Program-made: the position numbers and the translations under genes
NCBI GenBank assembly: GCA_950295325.1
Contig: OX485804.1
Location: 4,898,001 to 4,962,000, forward strand
Direction: 5' to 3'
Source: Polytrichum commune
Lineage: Eukaryota > Streptophyta > Polytrichopsida > Polytrichales > Polytrichaceae
DNA: 64,000 nucleotides
Shown here: positions 12,421 through 25,259 of the stretch, one piece after another
Layout: the number at the start of each line of letters is the position of its first letter
How positions within the stretch are numbered: position 1 is the stretch's first letter
Notes under the pieces: generated by a model
Seen by the model: only the letters and a program-made list of their open reading frames with translations
Told to the model about the DNA's origin: nothing
Databases searched by the model: none

Positions 12421-14191
12421 AGTAACAAACCATAATTAGGCCGTCTAAGTGTTAGCAAGGCTAAGCCCAATTAGTGGGTGTTAGCACTTAAGAAAATAAA
12501 TCACCTTAGGCCATTTTAGTGGTGGCCAAGTAGTTAGATTCATTAGGCTAGTGGGTGCTACGTGTGGGTTGTATGAGTGTGTTGAACCATTGAGAAAAGT
12601 GTTTTTCAACACTTGCACCTCTTGGTCAAAATAACTCACTGGCATTATTAATGGAGAATGTGGAGGATTCTTGCAATGGCAAGAAAAAGGAAGTGGAGAT
12701 TAAAAGAGTGAGGGGAATGTCCTTAAGGGCATGTGTGGCTAAAGCCGCGGGTTGGACTCTTGAGAACACCAATTCTACCACAAGCCAAGAGGCTAACATT
12801 AATAAAGTACAATGAGTGAAACAATATGTGTTCCTTTGGACATGAAAATTACCTTGCACATGGTTCAAAGTTGTAGAAGATACATGTGATTCTCAAAGCC
12901 ATCACCCGGACTAGGACGCTTAAGGGTGGTGGGTTTGGCCTCACATCATCCCCAATCTCTTTCATAGTCTTTCTCTTCAAATTACTTGTACACATGTTTA
13001 TAATCAACGGAGGCGGAAGAGAAATATAATTTTCACAAGGTGGTTGAAAAAATTCGGGAACCCCTACACTACCTCCATGTTCTTGTAAATGAGCTTGATA
13101 GGGTTGGAAAGCATGAGCTTGAGCACTTTAATACCTTTGCATCACCTTATACATTTCATTAGAATTCCATGCATTCCTCTCTAAAGACCCCTCAATGCTA
13201 ACCCTAGAAACGGTAGCAACAAGCGCAAAAAAATTTAGCAAGAAAAGCTCTAAGAAAGAAAGAGCTGGGCATTTGCTTGAACAGATTCTATGTTTTCACT
13301 CCAGCATAGTTGTTTTTTTAGTACATCCTCTTGTTTAGAGGCCATATCATTCCATTACATATCTATAAACCTTCCAAAACCCGGGAGGGTCTGCCTCACC
13401 TGTGCCCATGCCACCAACCAAATCCAAAGAGAGGGTTAGTAACGTACATGAGGTGAATAACAACAGAACCCAATTGTTATCTATGTCAAACACATGAGTA
13501 CGGTAAAATCATAAGTTTTGTATCTAAGAATACTCAACAATACTAAGTACTCTACATGTTCCTTGGCCATTTGAGCTTAGTGTGTAACAATACTGAGGCC
13601 GGTAGTGTACACCTTCCACAAGTCCTCACACACTTACACTAATCCAAATAGTTACTTAGGGTAAAATTGCCTAAGCGGTTTAACCTTTGAGAGGAAGGCT
13701 CAATGCTTTCCCCACCCTTCATATATGATTAGGTAAAAGCTCTCATCTGTAGATTCTTAGTGTGAGATCTATGGTTGAAAATAGTTAGGTAAACCTCACT
13801 TAGCCCTAGAACACTAAGTTCATTAGGGTTATGTTTTTTTACTAAATGTGTTCATCTATGGCACAGTAAGAACAAAGTATAGAGAGAGAGAGAGAGAGAG
13901 AGAACAACCGTTCAAATTTCCACATAATCCAACGGAACTGCTTTGCTAAAAAATAAAAATTATTGGAAAAATTATATTTTATTAAAATCTGACATTGGCC
14001 CCTAGGCCATGAATTGGCCTTCCATTTTTGGTGCACCCATTTGAGTGAGCTCGGGCCGTGTCAGACCATCCATTTTTTGATTAAAAAATTCATACCACCA
14101 AATCGGCCCGGCCTCTAGGTGTAAAGGGGTTGGGGCCGATTTCAGCCTTTTGACCAATCACAAGTGAGGATTTCAAGCCTCTTACACAATG

Positions 14192-14223
14192 AATTGGCCC
14201 GGCCTCTAGGTGTAAAGCGGCCC
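14192..14223 (-). repeat. Right terminal inverted repeat of Harbinger element
   Basis: Exact reverse complement of 9219-9250, followed directly by TTA at 14224-14226. Confidence 0.92.
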
Positions 14224-14925
14224 TTAGTTAGCACTCTTAGAACATTTGGTTTGCAGTATTCAACCTCTATGTTGGAACGGCTCAATTGGTAATTGTGGAG
14301 AGATGGATGGCTCCTTGCAGATGATAAGAACTAAATTCCTTGAAACCATGTTAAGTTGGATGAAGTGGCAAGCAATTCATGTTGATGGATGATCACTTAG
14401 TAATTAAACCGTACCCGATGAATACCAACTCCACAAAATGTGGTTTGGTTTCCTAACACCTACTAAGAGGTAATAGTAAAACTAACCCTTATAGATTTGT
14501 TGTTAATTCATCCCAATTTTAGTTCGTAAGACTAATCTAGGGTCTCTAACCTTGACTTAGGAGTTCATTTGTCTGAAATTAACAATTAGGTTCTACAATA
14601 GAAATCATGATTTTTTTACCTTCCCTTTTTGTAGTTTTTTCTCCCCCTTGGTAGGTGTTGTGAACTTCACCAATGAACGGGGAGTGCCAATAGTTAGTTA
14701 CAAGCTTGTTAGTTGATTTTGAGAATTTTCAAATGAAATAGAAATGTTTAGGAAGGGGTTTTGGAGGAAAATCAAGGTTTTCGGAAATGGGTTGATTAGG
14801 AAAAAGAAATGGTAGCATTTAGGTAAGCCACCTTGGAGTATCCACGGCAAATTACCGATTGAAAGGCATTTTTCACGGCGGACAGCTGACCAGACATATA
14901 ATTTTTAGGGAATTTCTTTAATACT

Positions 14926-15310
14926 ATGCATAGTTGGAATTACTGCTCACATAGAAGCTTCAAACTTCCTCCTCTTGTGGACCAGGCAACATGTAAGCAT
15001 GAATTTTTTACCTTTAAATTTCATTGCACTACGGAATGGGGGGATAAGAATTTCAAGGATTTGTGGGGCATCACAACTTGGAATCATGCTTTGCAAGCAC
15101 GGTACCCCAACCTCCTCATTCTTGCAAAGTTAGCTCATGTGCAATGTGTTTCTACAGCGATGTGCGAGCATGCTTTTAGTGTGCAAAATTTGATCAAGAC
15201 TAAAGTTAGTTATAAGTTGGGTAGTAAGAATCTGAAGGCAATGTTGTGAAGTGCCTTGGAAGGGCCAAATGAGGGGGTAGATGACATCATCAGTGTTGTT
15301 GTTCCACTTT
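14926..15310 (+). pseudogene. hAT transposase C-terminal (dimerisation) remnant
   Basis: A 107-codon frame contains the words LQARYPNLLILAKLAHVQC, STAMCEHAFSVQNLIKTK and GSKNLKAML. They correspond to the hAT dimerisation region (P-x-L-x2-LA, then E-x2-FS-x2-N-x-IK-x-K and NL-x2-L). Coding stops at 15247, though related residues continue to about 15310. No N-terminal BED finger or catalytic core is recognisable upstream, where the Harbinger element ends at 14223. The copy is truncated and inactive. Confidence 0.75.
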
Positions 15311-16859
15311 GGAAGAATGACAGTAAAAACTAGTTTTTGTATGCTAATCCCTCTTCTTATTTGAATTATCCTAATTCACGGAGTGTGAATGATGTGTCTT
15401 GTTCGTTTGGGGTAGTTGATACTACAACAATGGTACACAAATTTTGTGGCTTTCAATACTAACCAGCCTCCAGAAAATACTTGGACCCTTTGTAGATCTT
15501 GTATTTTTGAAGGCTACATCCTTGGCCTTAAGATGATGGGGCTTTACAAGGTTCAAACCCTGCTAAGGATACTATCTAGACAAAAAAAAATAGAGAGTGA
15601 ATGCCAACATTCTTTAACTTTGAACGCTTGAAAAAAAGAAAAAGGAATGAATGATAATGAAACTTAAAGGGAAAAAAATGGGGAGGGAATAAACATGTGC
15701 CATCAAAATACAAAACCAACCCCATTTTAGACATTTAGGAAACTGGAGAAATGAAAAAAAAAATGTTGGCTTCTTGCCTAAATACATTAGGAATTGGAGG
15801 ATATCAACCAAAAAAAATTGCACTCTGTAGGCCCACTTCCGGGTAAGATTTGAAAAATCCGAGCCACCTCCTAGAAGCTAGAATTATTTTTTGCCTCTAC
15901 AGAACTCCCCAGACTTTATTGTGAACATTCACCCCACAAAATTCATGTGGAGATGCAAACTATTTTAATTCTTGACATTTTATAAGTAAAGGACCAAGGG
16001 GCTCAATGTATGGCCATATACACAATTTCTATGAGCCTCACCAAGTTTAGTAATGAAATTGTATATATTTGTGGCTCTAAATCTTCTTAAATATTGTATC
16101 TTATACACGTCAATAGCAAAAACTCTCATTTGTATGAAAAAAATCATGACCAAAATACAACGTATGTATTTACATCCAAGGGCACCCACGTTGCATATTT
16201 CAACCTAAATCTTCAACATTATTAAAGTATTAAATTGGTTTACAAAAGTGCACTGGAAGAATGAGTTAATTTTGGATGGGATCGCTTTTGACATAATTAA
16301 CTATAACTGAAAGTATTTTTTCTCACATACATTTTGCTTTTATGTATTCATGGGCTCGTATTGAGCCTCTTAGAAGGTTGAGCATTGCCATGTAAGATCA
16401 AGCCTTTCTCACATGGTGACACACATTGCTCATTTGCTAGTTTTCGTCCAACTTGTCTTGCACTAACATGCACACTCCACCCAATAAAAATATTGAGCCA
16501 ATATCACATTTCCATGAATTGTATATAAGGCGTTGGAAGCAAGCATGGGATGTAACTTGTGGTTCCAAAATTATCACAAATACTAGTTGTTAGGCACCAT
16601 TATATAGGCTATTCAAGAAGCATTTTCTCCCATGCCAAAGGTGGGGCATGCTATCCAATTGGGTAGCAAAATGGATGCCCTCATGTGCCCACAATGATTC
16701 ACGAGAACTTCTCATTGAAAATTTTATAAATATTTGAAATACGATTCAAATAATATCAGCAGGTTGGCTTCTAGATCTACTTTGATTTGCTTACCTAACG
16801 AGATGATCAAAATATTGATTGAATCACTCTAGGTACCCAAACGCACCAAAGTATCCACA
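15311..16859. other. AT-rich DNA, no gene recognised
   Basis: Short frames on both strands lack motifs. The part to about 15.6 kb may still belong to the hAT remnant. Nothing else is seen before the tandem array begins. Confidence 0.4.
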
Positions 16860-18400
16860 ATAGATGCAATTACCTTAAGTTGCCTTAACCAAAGTGCTAA
16901 TAAATCTATGAGCATTTTTTATATGGACATCATGCAATTACAAACAAATGCACCACAAACTAGAGTAGTTTGAGCATTGTGAATTGTGCATCGTGTTGTG
17001 CATTCTTCTATAGGAGTTCATGGACCTAATATAAGTTTGCATATGGGTAAAAATGTCACCTTACTCAAACCCCTCACAAATATATGGGCATTTTTAAGTT
17101 CAAGATCACACAATTACAAACAAGTGTACCACGAGCTAGAGTAGCTTGTGCATCCTATTGTGTAATGTTCTCTAGGAATTCCAAACGGACGTTTTCTTAG
17201 TTTGCATACATTAGGTAAAGTTGTAGGTGCCGCCCTATCCAAAGTCTTCACAACTTTATTGGCGCTTTTTATATGGAGATCATGCATTTATAGACAAATG
17301 TACCACAAATTAGAGTAGCTTAAGCATTGTGCATTGTGCATCGTGTTGTGCATTGATTTTTTGCGCCTAATAGATGCAATGTAAGTGGGTGTATAATTAA
17401 GTAGATGTGTAGGTGTTGCCCTACCCAAAGTGTTCACAAGTTTATTGGCATTATTTTTATGGAGGTCATGCATTTACAGACAAATATACCACAAGCTAGA
17501 GTAGCTTAAGCATTGTGCATCGTGTTGTGCATTGATTTTTACACTCAATAGATGCAATCTAAGTGGGTTTGTAAGTAGATATGTAGGTGTCGTTCTACCC
17601 AATCTCTTCACAACTTTATTGGCACTTTTTGAATGGAGATCATGCATTTACAGACAAATGTACCACAAGCTAGAGTAGCTTTTGCATTGTGCATTGTGCA
17701 TCGATTTTTACACTCAATAGATGCAATCTAAGTGGGTGTTTAATTAAGTAGATGCGTAGGTGTTGCCCAACCCAAAGTCTTCCCAAGTTTATTGGCGTTA
17801 TTTTTATGGAGATCATGGATTTATAGACAAATGTACCACTAGCTAGAGTAGCTTTTGCATTGTGGATTGTGCATCATGTTGTGCATTGATTTTTACACTC
17901 AATAGATGCAATCTAAGTGGGTATGTAAGTAGATATGTAGGTGTCTTCCTACCCAATGTCTTCACAACTTTATTGGCATTTTTTGAATGGACATCATGCA
18001 TTTACAGACAAATGTACCACAAGCAAGAGTAGCTTTTGCATTGTGCATTGTGCATCATGTTGTGCATTGATTTTTACACTCAATAGATGCAATCTAAGTG
18101 GGTGTTTAATTAAGTAGATGTGTAGGTGTTGCCCAACCCAAAGTCTTCCCAAGTTTATTGGCATTATTTTTATGGAGATCATGCATTTATAGACAAATGT
18201 ACCACTAGCTAGAGTAGCTTTTGCATTGTGCATTGTGCATCATGTTGTGCATTGATTTTTGCACTCAATAGATGCAATCTAAGTGGGTATGTAAGTAGAT
18301 GTGTAGGTGTTGCCCTACCCAAAGTCTTTACAACTTTATTGGCACTTGCTTAAGGGAGATCATGCATTCACATCAAATGTGCCACAAGCTACAATAATTG
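16860..18400. repeat. Satellite-like tandem array, unit about 178 bp
   Basis: About nine imperfect units carry the marker (T/G)ACCAC(A/T)AGCTAGAGTAGCTT, with ACCAC at about 16952, 17128, 17302, 17488, 17662, 17835, 18016 and 18201 and a degenerate GCCAC at 18381. Spacing is 173-186 bp. Each unit also holds a GCATTGTGCATCGTGTTGTGCATTG-type segment and ATAGATGCAATCTAAGTGGG. Short minus-strand frames here are repeat artefacts. The unit length is in the range of many plant satellites, but nine units alone do not show a centromeric role. Confidence 0.88.
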
Positions 18401-19778
18401 TGGATGGAGGTAATCATCCCCATTGAGCTTTTGAGGTGGAGGGATCTAAGTTACTCATATGATAAGGGCCGGAGCCCATGATGTGCAACCCTTTAGCAAC
18501 ATGGGAAAACATTTTTGAACCCGACCAAAATATGTTGCCCGCCCCGACTGACTTCATAAAAGTTGCCCACCTTGTCCATAAAACCCATATTGAGTGCACC
18601 TCAACTTCCATGTCCTAAATCCAATATAAACGTTTACTTCCACTTAGTACATAACCAATTGACTTGGATTCTTTTCTTGAAGTGCAGTCGTCAATAAAGT
18701 AGGTAATTAACTTGGAAGTTAGATATATGAAAAAAATCTCATTAGCAATAAGGTGATAACTTTTGACTTATTATTAGAAAGGGCCTTTGTCATTATAAAA
18801 CTAGTATGATTAAATAATATTATAAATTTAGCTTAGTCATTTCAAAAAATCAAAGCCTACCCTATTCACAAGTAAATTTCTACAAATTTTCATACATAAT
18901 TAAACTAATTAAGTGCAATTGAATGTTATTGAGAGTAATTAAGCTGAGGGAAACATTGTGGGGAACATCAAAATCCACTTCTAGCTGGTTCTTTATGATT
19001 ATATAAAAGTGCAAAATCTCCATAGTCTTTTTTAATAATATGTGGATAGCATAGTTGGAATAAATTTTGGGAGGAAATAAATGTGGGTACAAATCACTTT
19101 GTCCGCATTTGCATTTATGTGACAATAAATGGTCACTTTCACACAAATATTTTGTTTTTGAGCATCCTGACAATCAAGTCCCTTAAGTTTCTCCTCAATT
19201 CTAAAACACTAAACTATTGCAGCATTAAAACATTGAATGTGTGCTAAACACTTGTAGAATGTGAATATTTACTTGTATGTGGTCCTCAATGCGATATGCT
19301 TTGCCATTTTTGACATGGCCATAATTAGCTTGTGCATTCAAACTTCACTAAATAGTCCCAGTACTATGGGCCACGGTAATTTTCTAGAGCACACGCTAAC
19401 TCTTTTCATAATAAGAATTCATGCGGGCCACATTACTTTTCAACCCATACTAAATCTCTAGTAGAAAATTAGTGTGCATTGCATTTATTTATTTTTAAAA
19501 GACAATTAACATGGGCGACTATATTATTTTGTGCTACTTTTGTCCTATAAAGAAAAATTGATGTGTTGGTTGGAAGTCTTCAATGAAGAGTTAGGGAAGA
19601 CCCTGGGTCTTGGACCAATGATAACTCCACCTTCACTAGAAAATTAGTGTGGCCCACACTAGTTATTTTCATGCTAATTTTCCACCCACACCGATAGGAC
19701 TAATTAGTAGTGTGGTGACAAAAACTATGTTTGGGTCTAAGTTAGTAAGGTAGGTGGATCATAAGTGACTAATTCACT
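18401..19778. other. Non-coding stretch, nothing recognised
   Basis: Short frames without motifs. Two nearby phrases on CACTAA and AATTAGTGTGG near 19.4-19.7 kb recur, but no clear terminal repeats or coding potential are visible. Confidence 0.4.
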
Positions 19779-20089
19779 TAATCGGACCCCTAGATTTGAT
19801 TGATATGTGGTTCCATGAGGATCAAAGAGCAAACATCATAAAGACACATGCCTAAAGAGATTGGACTACATCTTCAAATATCAATAACTACTCTACACTC
19901 AACAATGAAGACAATTGGAAGGACCTATGCACTTCCAATAACTATATAAGGGAGGTCCGATTTTCAATCCGATTTTTGTAGATGTTTCATTGTAGATTTG
20001 CTAATGCAACACGAGTTTGGTTGTGTAAATCTAATCGGTAGAAGTTGGAGAACATGAAGAAAGGAACCAAATAACACCCCACATAACTT
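19779..20089. repeat. Dispersed repeat, copy 2 (partner at 2322-2650)
   Basis: Same order of shared words as 2322-2650, with the same orientation. It is slightly shorter by internal deletion. See the partner for the shared words. Confidence 0.7.
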
Positions 20090-20360
20090 ATGTAGGTTGG
20101 ATGTGTAGGTACCGTCCTACCCAGCATCCTCACAAGTTTATCATGGGCATTTTTCTATTCTGAAGATCATGGATTTACAGGCAGATGTACCGCAAGCTAC
20201 ATCGTGTTGTGCACTTGGGTTTAGGTTTTTGTTCACGGGCCCTACTGTCTGTAAGTTAGACATTGTATAAGTGCTGCCCTCCCCAAAGTCTCACAGGTTT
20301 TTGGGCAATTTTTATGGAGATCGTGCATTTGCACACAACGGTACCACAAGCTCTATCATC
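20090..20360. repeat. Two degenerate units of the 178-bp satellite
   Basis: Marker segments GTACCGCAAGCTACA (about 20186) and GTACCACAAGCTCTA (about 20341), each preceded by a GGAGATC/AAGATCATG-like and GCATTT/GGATTTACAG-like segment, repeat the satellite order but are strongly diverged. They lie 1.7 kb beyond the main array, separated by the dispersed repeat. Confidence 0.6.
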
Positions 20361-20819
20361 TGCGAGATTTGATTGTTGTTGGTTAGATTTAGGGTTTTGT
20401 GCAGTTTTGTGGGTATGGAAGTAGGTAGTCTTGACGTGGTGTGATCCAGCAAGAGCGTTTTGTGTGATACCTTGAACATAAATTTTAAAAAGAGAGATCA
20501 ACCTGTTGACGAGTTGAAAGGCAAATTTCATAGCCTCTGCAATTCGGTGGTCAGGTGGAGGGATTTTGCCTTACTTGAATGTGAACCTTCACTCAACACT
20601 TATTTTGCCTCACTCACCATCGAGGTCTTTTTTGCAGATTAAGGCTGGTTCAAATGCCCGAACTTGTATAGAAAGTGTCTTCGGATCTCGTTCTGGAAGC
20701 AGGGGAACTTAGGCTTTGAGTGTCTTTCTCTTTCGAGGCCAGGTTGGGTGTCGATTTGAGCTCCCGATTCATCACAGGTACAATCCTCATTATGATTGCT
20801 TCTTGCTTCTTGCATTTTA

Positions 20820-22545
20820 CAGACTAGCGATAAGCTGAAGGTGAAACAATTCAACCTCTCTGTGTGTTCTTGTGTTTGTGGTAGTAGTTTCAACTGGGCT
20901 AATTTTGTTGATGGTGGGCAAGCTGATACCCATTCCATTTCATCCCGAAGGAACCAACTTTGGGTTGTATGTATTTTCGTATTTTCGTGTTGTTTTTGGG
21001 AGCTTCTCTGTAGAGTTTACTAGGCTCACCGAAGATGGATCTGTTATCCCAGTTGGGAAGATGGTGATCTCTTCGTAGTTCTTTCATGTTCTTTGGTGTT
21101 TATTCTATGTGAAAGTAGTGCGGTGAGTATTCTTTGGGGAGATCGTGGGCAAATTCGATGGAGATCCTAGCGTTTCCAAGTCCAACCGGTCACATGTTGA
21201 TATCTTTCCCTTTTCCTTCATTAGTTAGTAAGGTGTATTCTACAGATTCCTCTGAAATCATCAACCTGCCCATATGTACGTAGCAACCGGATCTCCCCGT
21301 TCGTGGGTGGTGATATCAGCAACCAGTTTTCGTTCTGTTTGAAAAAGTAGTTGGCATACTTCAGAGTTGTCGAAGCTGTAGAGTGCTGCAATCCTTGTAA
21401 GAACTTGGATTTGGTGTGCTGACCCCCCCGCTGGCCGATGATTGGGCATTCACATGGGGAAGCGCAGGCTGTATTACACTCTACATACTCCCTATGTTTT
21501 TTCCAAATTGTTTAGAGACGTGAGTAGTCTCGTACCTTGCCGAAAATTCAGGAGTTAATCTCATCGCCTAGAGGTGATTAAGACTACTTCAAGAGCGTGC
21601 TTTTGGACAGTGTAAGCCAATGATTTGTCAAATTTGTTCTCGACTTCCAACCGAAACAAACTGTATTCTGTCAAGCACAATCCGGCTGTGTTTCGATACA
21701 TGAGGCAGTCAGTGTCGACTTTTCTTGTCGGAGATGGCATGTTTGATTACTATTGCCATATATGGTAACATACGTCGTATGAATTTCCGCATGAGTTTAC
21801 AGTAATCGTAGTGTGCTGATGTTAGATTCTCAGGCTGTAGTGAAGAATGGACCCCCAACGGACAACTAGAAGGTCATGTGTTACGATCAGATTGCATTAT
21901 GTGATCAAGATATAGACTCCGTTTTAGGTTCAAGAATTTGAGGTGAAACAATTCACCTTCTCTGGATGTTTCTGTGTTTGTGATAGTGGTTGTAACAAAG
22001 TTAATTGTTGTTGACGATCGGCACGCTGATGCCCACCCCATTTCATCCGCAAGGAAGCAACTTTGGATTGTACATATTTCCGTGTTTTCATGTTGCTTTT
22101 TGGAGCTTTTTTGTAGAGTTTACTAAGCTCACCAAAGATAGATCTATTCCCAATTGGGAAGATGGTGGTCTCTTTGAAGTTCTCTCATATCCTTTGGTAT
22201 TCATTCTATGTGAAAGTAGTCGTCACTGGTGAGAGCACCAACCTATTTTCGTCCTTTGTGAAATAGTGGCCAACAAATGTTAGAAATAGAGGCAATCAAT
22301 GTTGATTTTTCTAGCTGGGGATGGTATGTTGGATTGTTATTGCCATACATGATTGAAATTGGGTAGTATGTATTTCCCACATGAGTTTACAGTAATAATA
22401 TTGTGCTTAGCTCAAATTCTTTGGTTGGTAGTGAAGAACGGACCCTGAACAGACACTGAAAAGTCATGTGTTATGATCAGATTGGACTATGTGATCAAGA
22501 TACAGACTCTATTTTAGGGTCAAAGTTGTAGAAATAATTGGGAGG
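20820..22545. repeat. Imperfect direct duplication (about 1.1 kb and 0.6 kb)
   Basis: The segment 20840-21130 recurs at 21960-22240 (both hold CCATTTCATCC, AACTTTGG and GAGTTTACTA, then an AGTTGGGAAGATGGTG-like stretch). The segment at about 21700-21930 recurs at 22285-22540 (ATGAGTTTACAGTAAT, GTCATGTGTTA, GATCAGATTG and ATGTGATCAAGATA). The second copy lacks the middle of the first. Open frames on either strand are short and drift between copies, so I see no gene. A further related pair with GACGTAGTCCCTT/TACGTAGTCCCTT lies at about 23030 and 23317. Confidence 0.7.
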
Positions 22546-25259
22546 GTGTATGTCATTTGTTTCAAGAGAAAGAGAACCTTCACTTCAACCTATGTTACCT
22601 TTTGTATCTCAAGTTTGATTCTGAAACTTGAAAGGACAATCTGCCTGATCGCAGTTGAGGCAGGTAGTCTTGGCATTACGTAATCTTCATCCTCTGCATC
22701 TGTACTCAAATGAGGATAGAGGCATCATAAATTGAGAGGGTGTATTGTTTGGATTATACTGATTGGCTTCTGAGCGACAACTCATCATGCATGTGAGGGT
22801 TCTGAAGGCTAGGGCTTTGTTTACCTTTTGCTCTTTGCTTAAAATAATGGAAGAATCTGTTAGGCTGGAATTCTAGAGACTTTGAGAAACAAAATCTTTC
22901 GCATACCTCGCAAACTCTTAGATTTTTAAGAAAATGGCTACCTCACATCTCTTGGGAAAGTCTTCCGGTAGTAGTGGGTGCGTCATGGTTTTGTGAGCTT
23001 CTCCGTGTCTTGTGGGCGACCTCTTTGGTTAGCTCTTACGTAGTCCCTTCTTGGTGTTTGTAAGGATGCATGTGGATTGAAACTCAAGTTGATTTGGATT
23101 ATGACTTGTCGTAAGGAGTTGATCAGGATTGAAGCCGAGGCAGTCAATGCCTCTCTTCTTTTCCGAATTCGACACTTTTGTGTCTTCTCCTTGCTCTAAC
23201 TTGAGGGATGTCCACGTTGTGTGGAGTACATGTTGGGTCAAAGGTGGATTGTTTAATGACTCAAGCAAGGTGAAATGTTTTAGTTCTAGGGTTTAGGGTG
23301 GGCGAGCTTTTGGGTTACCTCTGACGTAGTCCCTTATTAGTGATTGCAAGAATGCCAATGGATTGAGTTTAGAGTTGATATGGACTACGACTCGAGTTGC
23401 GAGGGCAACTCCAAAATTTGATTGGGATTGTAGCCTAGGTGGCTACTACATCTTTTGAATAGCACAATACTTATAGTTCGTAGTATCATGGTAGTTTCAA
23501 CATTTTGCATTTTTGGATGTTAGTTATTTCTAGGTTTTAGTGAACGTTGTTGGAACACCATAACAATGTCACCTCAAAGTTGATTCAATGAATTGGTGTT
23601 GAAATACTCGGTATCAAAGATTTTGAGTATGAAGTCCATATTTTGGCTATGATCTAGGGTTTTGCAATAGATGAACCGTTCCTTGGAATGAGAAGCATGA
23701 GTCTTGTATTGGACTGCATCTCATGGCACTAAGTGGGTTATAGATAGTTGATCATTTTGATTCTAGTTGTTGGTGCCATAAACCCAATAGATGACTTGTC
23801 CGTCTCAATTTCCAGTGGCCGCTTGGAAGAATGTTGAAACCTCATTTGAAGTTAGATGGTCAGAAGTCCAATTCAAATTTGGAGACATATTGTGAGGGAT
23901 TAAGGCTTGGTTATTCATACAATGTACCCCACTCATGGTATGATGCAAACACTAATGTTTGCGAAATGCTACATCTTAAAGCATGTTTAGTGTTGATTTG
24001 TATGAGATCTATATTTCCCGAAATGTTTACAAAATATTATATTTTCATGGTTTGGGGAATATGTTTGGGGCCTAGCGTTGTGAATCCAACTTGGTTTTCT
24101 TATTGGCTGAACAATGATGTTTAACCATGTTTTAGTGAAAGTTTTTATTTATTATTTTATTATTATTTTGTGCTACTTTGTTATTTCCTTTATGAATTAG
24201 ATGGAGATAACATTCAAAGGACGAGATTGCAATGTTGGGAGATAGGCAGAGCATGAGTTGTTACGTAAAGTGTGGACATGGTCTTCGTTCCCTTGTTTTG
24301 ATGAATGAATGCGTTGCCTACAACTACAAGTTAGAATGAATAGTTGACCCACTACCTATTTCTTGAGTTTTGTTGATTTGTCCTTATTTCTTCTAATGAT
24401 TGTGGCATGCCAACTCTTTAGTTGCTCAATAAAGTCCAAATGCTCATTGTACACTGATCCAAGCAATCCATAACCCCCCAATAAAACCATTGCATTTGTA
24501 TAGCCTTGTATAGTTTTTCTAGAAGTGAACGACTCGCTTTGGTTGAACTAGCTAAATTTTGCATGTTGTGCTTTACTTGGATTTAAGGGGTTCATTTATA
24601 ACCATTGACAATTGTTCGCTTTTAATATCTCGTATGTCTTCTGTTGCGGGTGTGAGTTGTGTTGATGCACTTCATGTTTATTTTATTATTTGGTAATGTG
24701 AAGCTTGTCGGGTGGGTTTATGCATAAATTGTGGTTGAGATGTTGATTATTCTACAAGCAATTGATGTGGACTTAAGGCGATTCCTCTCATGTGCCATTT
24801 TAATCATCTATCCTTTTGCAATCAATCACCAACATCCAATTTTATTTGTGTTAATATGTATTGCTCTTGCATAAGTTGTACCTCATCTCCTAATGGTTGC
24901 CAATTTTGTAACTTTTCTTTGGCTTAGTACATTGCAAGTGCTCAAGATGTTACAATGAATGATGATGACCAATAATTCTCACATGTTGTTTTCAACTCTT
25001 TGTGGGTTGGGTACTATAAGTTGTCGCCAACTCCTTTCCATCGTAATAACCGCCCCCATCTTTTCCAAGTGAAGTGGAACATTTTTTTGTGATGTGATGT
25101 GTAATAATTTCGGGAAATGAAAGTCTAATGGTTAGAAAGAACTTGTAGTTTAGGGTGAGTAGCATAACCAATCACAATGAATTTGGTTCTTAAGAAATCT
25201 TTTTGAAGGGTGGACATAATTCCTTAACTCTAGAGCGTGTTGATTAATGGTGCAGTGAA
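22546..25259. other. Upstream region of the giant gene, no other gene recognised
   Basis: A 97-codon plus-strand frame at 23831-24124 has no recognisable motif and is left uncalled. Just before the giant gene, TTGATTAATGGTGCAG at 25239-25254 could be a 3' splice site for a 5' untranslated intron, since the start codon follows 5 bases later. No TATA box or other promoter element can be assigned with confidence. Confidence 0.4.

Larger units (their letters stand above)
9219..14223. mobile_element. PIF/Harbinger DNA transposon, 5.0 kb, transposase decayed
   Basis: The ends are perfect 32-bp inverted repeats beginning GGGCCGCTTTACACC (9219-9250 and 14192-14223), flanked on both sides by TTA (9216-9218 and 14224-14226). 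TTA is the typical PIF/Harbinger target duplication. A broken Harbinger nuclease lies at 9437-10347. The rest (about 10.35-14.1 kb) is non-coding, holding a tandem array at about 12.1-12.4 kb, an AG microsatellite at about 13880, and an extra partial copy of the right terminus at about 14104-14126. The intact ends with a ruined nuclease suggest a large non-autonomous element moved by a nuclease supplied elsewhere. Confidence 0.88.
11355..14408. repeat. Copy 1 of a >=3054-bp near-identical duplication
   Basis: From 11355 onward this sequence reappears at 60947-64000 with a constant offset of 49592 bp. I saw no indel, and even the AG microsatellite has the same length. The block starts inside the Harbinger element, runs through its right terminus and TTA, and includes at least 185 bp of outside flank. 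Copy 1 sits inside an element with both termini, so it is the likely donor. The true right boundary is beyond the window. Confidence 0.95.

Noticed and set aside
12180-12470. Repetitive minus-strand protein
   Set aside because: It is the translation of the 45/47-bp tandem array inside a non-coding part of the Harbinger element.
23831-24124. 97-codon plus-strand frame as a gene
   Set aside because: No motif, no paralogue in the window and no clear splice or promoter context.
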